Below, piece by piece: positions 31,991 through 35,759 of a DNA stretch of 35,759 nucleotides (positions are counted from its first letter, which is position 1; each line of letters starts with the position of its first letter). The stretch is taken from NCBI GenBank assembly GCA_944380875.1, contig CALWJA010000065.1, forward strand, positions 1-35,759, in the 5' to 3' direction. The notes under the pieces are model-generated. The model saw nothing but the letters and a program-made list of their open reading frames with translations. It was not told where the DNA came from and did no database searches. The position numbers and the translations under genes are program-made. The stretch comes from an uncultured Clostridia bacterium (GTDB lineage: Bacteria; Bacillota; Clostridia; Oscillospirales; Acutalibacteraceae).

Positions 31991-33823
31991 ATGGCAAAAA
32001 CAGAAGCAGCAGAAACCATGGCGGGATTCTCCCGCTCCCATTACTGCGGGGAACTGCGTCCCCAGCACATTGGCCAGGAGGTGGCCGTCTGCGGATGGGT
32101 GCAGCGCCAGAGAGATCTGGGCCAGCTTATCTTCATCGACCTGCGGGATCGGACAGGCATTGTGCAGCTTGCCTTTGACGACGACAGCAAAACAGAGCTT
32201 TTCCAGAAAGCCTTTTCTGCCCGGGCTGAATTTGTCCTGGCGGCGAAAGGAACCGTCCGGGAAAGAGCTTCCAAAAATATGGAGATCCCCACAGGGGAAA
32301 TTGAGATAGAAGTCAGCGAGCTTCGGGTGTTGGCCCGTTCGGAAACGCCCCCCTTCGCAATCGAAGAGGATTCCAATGTAAACATGGCAACCCGGCTGAA
32401 ATACCGGTATTTGGATCTGCGGCGGCCGGATATGCAGCGCATTCTGATGGCTCGGCACCGTATTGCCAAAACAGCTCGGGACTATTTCGATGAAAACGGA
32501 TTCCTGGAGATCGAAACGCCGGATCTTATCAAATCCACACCGGAAGGGGCCAGAGACTATCTTGTGCCCAGCCGCGTATTTCCCGGGGAATTTTTTGCTC
32601 TTCCCCAAAGCCCCCAGCTCTATAAGCAGCTTTTGATGGTCTCGGGGTTTGACCGGTATATGCAGGTGGCTCGCTGTTTCCGGGACGAAGACCTCCGGGC
32701 GGACAGGCAGCCGGAGTTTACCCAGATCGACTTTGAAATGAGCTTTGTGGAGCAGGAAGACGTTATGGCTATCGGTGAAGGGTTCATCCAGAGGGCCTAT
32801 AAAGAGGTAAGGGGAATCGACATTCCTCTGCCCCTGCCCAGGATGACCTGGCAGGAGGCCATGGATCGTTACGGCTCCGACAAACCTGACCGCCGGTTTG
32901 GGCTGGAACTGAAGGATGTAAGCAGCTGCGTAAAAAATACGGAGTTTAAGGTATTCCAGAACGCCCTTCTGGGGGGCGGCTCTGTGCGGGGCATCAACGG
33001 CAAGGGCCTTGCGGAAAAGCTCTCCCGGAAAGAGATTGATAAATTGGGAGAATGGATCAAGGCATACGGCGCCAAAGGCCTTGCCTGGACTAGGCTGGCC
33101 GAAAAGGAAACCAGCAGTTATGAAAAATTCCTGTCTCCCGAAGAGGTGCAGGCCATTCGGGAAGCCCTTTCCGCTGAGCCCGGGGACGTGCTCTTCCTGG
33201 TAGCCAGCGATGAAAATTCCACAGTATACGCTTCCCTGGGCGCCCTGCGCTGCGAGCTGGCCCGCCGCTTTGATCTGATCGATCAGAGCCGCCCCTGCCT
33301 GCTTTGGGTAACGGATTTCCCCATGTTTGAATACAGCAAGGAAGAAGGACGCTGGATGGCTACCCACCATCCCTTCACCATGCCCAATCCGGATGATCTG
33401 GATAGGCTGGAAAGTGATCCGGGTTCCGTGCGTTCTTTGGCATACGATATGGTTATAGACGGATATGAGGCCGGCGGCGGCAGCATCCGTATCCACGACA
33501 CCAACCTGCAGGAAAGAATGCTGGAAGCCCTGGGCTTTGAGAAAGAGGATGCCCAGAACCGGTTCGGCTTCCTGCTGGACGCTCTGAAATTCGGCGCCCC
33601 GCCTCATGGCGGCATGGCCTGGGGTCTGGAACGGCTGGTGATGGTGCTCATGGGCGTCAGCGATATGCGCGACGTTATCGCGTTCCCCAAAGTAGCTTCC
33701 TCCGCAGACCTGATGAGCGAGGCTCCCTCTCCCGTGGATGAAAAGCAGCTTCTGGAGCTGGGCATTCTTCTGGCGCCCAAGCAGGAGCAGGCTGCCGATG
33801 CAGCTCAAGCTGCGGAAGAATAA
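31991..33823 (+). CDS. aspS: Aspartyl-tRNA synthetase, bacterial type, 610 aa
   Basis: ATG 31991 follows GGAGGG; an in-frame ATG at 31859 lies in the intergenic hairpin. The N-terminal OB-fold anticodon domain (VCGWVQRQRDLGQLIFIDLRD) is followed by class II motif 1 (FLEIETPDLIKSTPEGARDY), motif 2 (RCFRDEDLRADRQPEFTQ, ID) and motif 3 (GMAWGLERLVMVL). The bacterial GAD insertion (about residues 280-420) is present, so this is the bacterial rather than archaeal form. The Ala/Glu-rich end (AADAAQAAEE) is not conserved. The second gene of the T-box operon; the queH start lies 57 bases downstream. Confidence 0.97.
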   Translation: MAKTEAAETMAGFSRSHYCGELRPQHIGQEVAVCGWVQRQRDLGQLIFIDLRDRTGIVQLAFDDDSKTELFQKAFSARAEFVLAAKGTVRERASKNMEIPTGEIEIEVSELRVLARSETPPFAIEEDSNVNMATRLKYRYLDLRRPDMQRILMARHRIAKTARDYFDENGFLEIETPDLIKSTPEGARDYLVPSRVFPGEFFALPQSPQLYKQLLMVSGFDRYMQVARCFRDEDLRADRQPEFTQIDFEMSFVEQEDVMAIGEGFIQRAYKEVRGIDIPLPLPRMTWQEAMDRYGSDKPDRRFGLELKDVSSCVKNTEFKVFQNALLGGGSVRGINGKGLAEKLSRKEIDKLGEWIKAYGAKGLAWTRLAEKETSSYEKFLSPEEVQAIREALSAEPGDVLFLVASDENSTVYASLGALRCELARRFDLIDQSRPCLLWVTDFPMFEYSKEEGRWMATHHPFTMPNPDDLDRLESDPGSVRSLAYDMVIDGYEAGGGSIRIHDTNLQERMLEALGFEKEDAQNRFGFLLDALKFGAPPHGGMAWGLERLVMVLMGVSDMRDVIAFPKVASSADLMSEAPSPVDEKQLLELGILLAPKQEQAADAAQAAEE

Positions 33824-33880
33824 GAAAATGGAAAAAAACAGCCCTTGAATGGAAGAAAAGAGGAAAGGAGATGCGTCGGT

Positions 33881-34597
33881 ATGCATACCATGCCGGAGAT
33901 GACGGGCAATTCAAAATCTGCCAAGCAGCAGCCAAAGATCAATTATCAGAAAAAGCTGGAAGCGATTTTGGCGGATATAGAAGAAAAGCAAAAAGCCGGC
34001 GCGGAACCTCCTACTCTTCTCCTCCACGGCTGCTGCGCGCCCTGCAGCAGCTATGTGCTGGAATATCTATCCCAATATTTTCGGATCACCGAACTGTATT
34101 ATAACCCCAATATTTCCGATAAAGAGGAGTACGATAAACGAGCTTCGGAGCTTTGCCGCCTGACAGCTTCCATGCCTCAGAAATATCCGGTCAAAGTGGT
34201 GGTGCCCCCCTGGGACCCGGAACCTTTCCGCCGTATTTCCAAAGGTTTGGAGGAAGAACCGGAGGGAGGCGCTCGCTGCCGGGCATGTTTTGCCCTCCGC
34301 TTGGGAGAGGCCGCAAAGATGGCAAAGGATGGAGGCTTTGACTATTTCTGCACCACCCTTTCCATCAGTCCCCTGAAAGATTCCCAGCTTTTGAACCATC
34401 TGGGGGAAGCTATCGGCAAAGAAGTAGGCGTTCCTTACCTTCCTTCGGATTTTAAAAAGAAGGAAGGCTATAAACGCTCCATTGCGCTTTCCAGGGAATA
34501 CAGCCTTTACCGGCAGGATTACTGCGGTTGTTCCTTTTCCAGGGAAGAACGGCGCCGGCAGGCAGAACTGCAGGCTGCTGAAAGAAAGATACAATAA
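33881..34597 (+). CDS. queH: Epoxyqueuosine reductase QueH, 238 aa
   Basis: QueH (formerly DUF208) performs the last step of queuosine synthesis, reducing epoxyqueuosine in tRNA to queuosine with an Fe-S/metal centre; it replaces QueG in many anaerobes. The paired cysteines are present: LLLHGCCAPCSSYVLE (Cys51, Cys52, Cys55), RCRACFALRL, and DYCGCSFS near the end. YYNPNISDKEEYDKR and TTLSISPLKD are also typical. The start at 33881 has AAAGGAGA upstream; ATG 33890 is an alternative. The N-terminal about 20 residues are Lys/Gln-rich and variable. It sits downstream of aspS with no visible terminator. Queuosine is inserted in tRNA-Asp and tRNA-His, the tRNAs served by the two preceding genes. 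Confidence 0.93.
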   Translation: MHTMPEMTGNSKSAKQQPKINYQKKLEAILADIEEKQKAGAEPPTLLLHGCCAPCSSYVLEYLSQYFRITELYYNPNISDKEEYDKRASELCRLTASMPQKYPVKVVVPPWDPEPFRRISKGLEEEPEGGARCRACFALRLGEAAKMAKDGGFDYFCTTLSISPLKDSQLLNHLGEAIGKEVGVPYLPSDFKKKEGYKRSIALSREYSLYRQDYCGCSFSREERRRQAELQAAERKIQ

Positions 34598-34656
34598 GGC
34601 TCTTGCCCGTTTCCCATGGATTTTTGGGTTAATTTCTGCATTTTGCGCACAGACGG

Positions 34657-34685
34657 TTGCCCTTATCCTTTTTACTTGGTATAAT
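34657..34685 (+). promoter_or_regulatory. Promoter upstream of the HxlR-type gene
   Basis: TTGCCC (34657-34662) and TATAAT (34680-34685) lie 17 bases apart, with a TG extended -10 (TGG before TATAAT). The predicted start near 34692 is upstream of a terminator at 34718, so transcripts must pass it to reach the gene at 34882. Confidence 0.65.
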
Positions 34686-34717
34686 AGAGTAAATATAATT
34701 TCCTCATTAAAAAAGCA

Positions 34718-34742
34718 AATGCAGAATCTCTCTGCATTTTTG
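34718..34742 (+). terminator. Terminator between queH and the HxlR-type gene
   Basis: AAATGCAGA (34718-34726) pairs with TCTGCATTT (34731-34739) and is followed by TTG. It can end queH transcripts, and it also lies within the leader expected from the promoter at 34657. A further TGCGG-AAAAG-CCGCA hairpin follows at about 34847-34861. Confidence 0.65.
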
Positions 34743-34881
34743 CAAAGCAGCAGGCATATGGAAGCCTTATACGGCAAAAATGGGATATACACAATACATC
34801 CCTGCCGGTTTGCGTTGGATTGAGAGTGCGAGCCCCATTTGCGCTTGCGGAAAAGCCGCAGCCTAAGTGGGAAAGGGGGTC

Positions 34882-35352
34882 ATGTGTGCTTTGAAAAAAG
34901 AAAAGGATAGAGAAAAAGACAAAGAAAAAAAGAAAAGGCGCATTAAAAAAGCCGCTAAATCTTTAGAGCGTGCGAAGGTTTCCCCGGAGCCGGAGGTTTC
35001 CGAATCCTCCCTGCCGGAGCCTTTGGAATACTTTCTCCAGTGTGTAGGCGGGAAATGGAAAATGCGTATTCTCTGGGCATTGAAAGAGGAAGGCAGCCTT
35101 CGTTACCGTTTGATCCGGAATAAGGTAGCTGGTATTACGGATATGATGCTCAGCCAAAGCCTTCGGGAATTGACGGAATGTGGTCTCACGATTCGCCGCC
35201 AGTTTCAGGAGATCCCTCCCCGGGTGGAATATGAGATTACAGCCGCCGGGCGTGCCCTTCTCCCTATTTTTGAAAAGCTGGTAGACTGGGAGAATACCTT
35301 CCGCCCCCTTCTGGAAGAACAGAAACGGGCAGATATTAGTGCGGAGAAATAA
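34882..35352 (+). CDS. HxlR-family winged-helix regulator, 156 aa
   Basis: The HxlR signature GGKWKMRILWALKEEG begins at about residue 56, followed by RYRLIRNKVAGITDMMLSQS and LRELTECGL (recognition helix region) and the wing PPRVEYEITAAGRALLP. Members respond to formaldehyde, quinones, diamide or other electrophiles, commonly through cysteine; the core here has Cys near FLQCVGGK, the classic conserved N-terminal cysteine of redox-sensing HxlR proteins, and another at TECGL. Unusually, about 40 highly charged residues (KEKDREKDKEKKKRRIKK and so on) precede the domain. ATG 34882 follows AAAGGGGG closely; GTG 34867 is an alternative. It could act on the palindromic promoter of the next gene. 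Confidence 0.87.
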   Translation: MCALKKEKDREKDKEKKKRRIKKAAKSLERAKVSPEPEVSESSLPEPLEYFLQCVGGKWKMRILWALKEEGSLRYRLIRNKVAGITDMMLSQSLRELTECGLTIRRQFQEIPPRVEYEITAAGRALLPIFEKLVDWENTFRPLLEEQKRADISAEK

Positions 35353-35442
35353 CACATTTCTTCTGCATAATTTTCCTTGCAAGACAAATACCAAAGGAAC
35401 ACCAAAACTTCCAATAATTTTCTACAAAAATGGATTTGAAAA

Positions 35443-35497
35443 CCGGTATCTTTTCAGGCTGCAACGTCTGCAAAGGTACCGGCTTTTTCTTATTTTT
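35443..35497 (+). terminator. Terminator after the HxlR-type gene
   Basis: CCGGTATCTTT (35443-35453) pairs with AAAGGTACCGG (35472-35482, one G-T pair), with GCAGAC-type pairing inside the loop, and CTTTTTCTTATTTTTT follows. Confidence 0.8.
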
Positions 35498-35499
35498 TG

Positions 35500-35528
35500 T
35501 TGCCCATCCAGTTTATTCGCAGTATAGT
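35500..35528 (+). promoter_or_regulatory. Promoter of the lipoprotein gene
   Basis: TTGCCC (35500-35505) and TATAGT (35523-35528) are separated by 17 bases. The same -35 hexamer occurs in the HxlR-type gene's promoter at 34657. Confidence 0.6.
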
Positions 35529-35564
35529 ATATCTATACAAGATCTATATACAAATTTTATATAG
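35522..35564. promoter_or_regulatory. Two palindromes overlapping the lipoprotein promoter (probable operators)
   Basis: GTATAG-TATAT-CTATAC (35522-35538) covers the -10 box and transcription start. CTATATA-N7-TATATAG (35544-35564) follows 5 bases later. Both are perfect inverted repeats of related sequence, spaced about two helical turns centre to centre, as expected for two regulator dimers. Confidence 0.5.
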
Positions 35565-35631
35565 CTCTATTTTCTTTTCGTTCCCTTTGCTCCCAAAAAT
35601 CGGAACCTTTTTTCGGAAGGAGATCTGCTAC

Positions 35632-35759
35632 ATGAAAAAAAGCTTTGGCCTTATCTTCGCCGTTCTTCTTCTCTTTTTCTGCTCCTGCTCCCCGTATGAT
35701 CCTACCCCCTATATTCCCCGAGAATATGGGGATGCTTTTCTTTGCGACGGCTCCTTTAC
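35632..35759 (+). CDS. Putative lipoprotein (5' part only)
   Basis: The window ends after 42 codons. GGAAGGAG precedes the ATG. The protein begins with KKSFGLIFAVLLLFFCSCSP: two lysines, a hydrophobic core and a lipobox-like end with Cys17 or Cys19 as the lipidated residue, the latter after F-C-S. The mature start (YDPTPYIPREYGDAFLCDG) is Pro/Tyr-rich and not recognised. It is likely membrane-anchored on the outer face; function cannot be judged from this fragment. Its promoter carries two palindromic sites, so it is probably tightly repressed or switched. Confidence 0.7.
   Translation, partial: MKKSFGLIFAVLLLFFCSCSPYDPTPYIPREYGDAFLCDGSF

Noticed and set aside
31862-33886. 674-residue open frame antisense to aspS
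   Set aside because: It mirrors a high-scoring aspS frame, has no ribosome site and no recognisable domain; long antisense frames arise from the codon bias of the real gene.

Overview
This window looks like chromosome from an anaerobic, low-to-mid GC member of the Clostridia, most like Lachnospiraceae; the genus cannot be named from sequence alone. The evidence is the gene order mreB-mreC-mreD-mrdA-minD-mgsA, the zapA-U32 peptidase-dut-DUF4321-maf run, a T-box-controlled hisS-aspS operon, an RsgI-type anti-sigma protein, and AAGGAGG-type ribosome sites with TTG and GTG starts. No rRNA, tRNA, insertion sequence, prophage or CRISPR array is visible. Nearly all genes are housekeeping or ordinary accessory genes.

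Layout. 1-4375 (+): the 3' end of a feruloyl-esterase-like enzyme, a terminator and promoter, then three tandem alpha/beta-hydrolases; the last fuses a catalytically dead-looking domain to an intact esterase domain. 4464-9326: a small unknown protein and an SDR epimerase/dehydratase (-), a divergent TetR regulator (+), a 19-bp bidirectional terminator, then tadA and a CPBP membrane protease (-). 9487-15192 (+): a secreted/membrane YcxB-like protein, a DegV lipid-binding protein with a long leader, an O6-alkylguanine-DNA alkyltransferase, an AEC transporter, a small secreted protein with an EDGDG motif, and an RsgI-like transmembrane protein without a sigma gene.

15384-19736 (-): zapA, U32 peptidase, dut, DUF4321 and maf, probably mostly co-transcribed. 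20170-22952 (+): glycogen phosphorylase behind a good promoter and a structured leader. 23013-29999 (+): an unexplained inverted-repeat element, then the rod-shape cluster (MreB, MreC, MreD, PBP2), a MinD-like ATPase and methylglyoxal synthase; minC, minE and rodA are absent. 30108-34597 (+): T-box, hisS, aspS, queH. The T-box appears to read an aspartate codon, so one tRNA signal would drive two synthetases. 34657-35759 (+): an HxlR-family regulator, then the start of a lipoprotein gene whose promoter is overlaid by two palindromes.

The main threads are cell shape and division (zapA, mreBCD, mrdA, minD, maf), translation and tRNA modification (hisS, aspS, tadA, queH, possibly the U32 enzyme), and nucleotide hygiene and repair (dut, maf, alkyltransferase). 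I found no clearly new multi-gene system. The best leads are the hydrolase with a pseudo-enzyme domain, the orphan RsgI-like pair, the reduced min locus, the GAC-reading T-box, and several structured leaders or intergenic elements.
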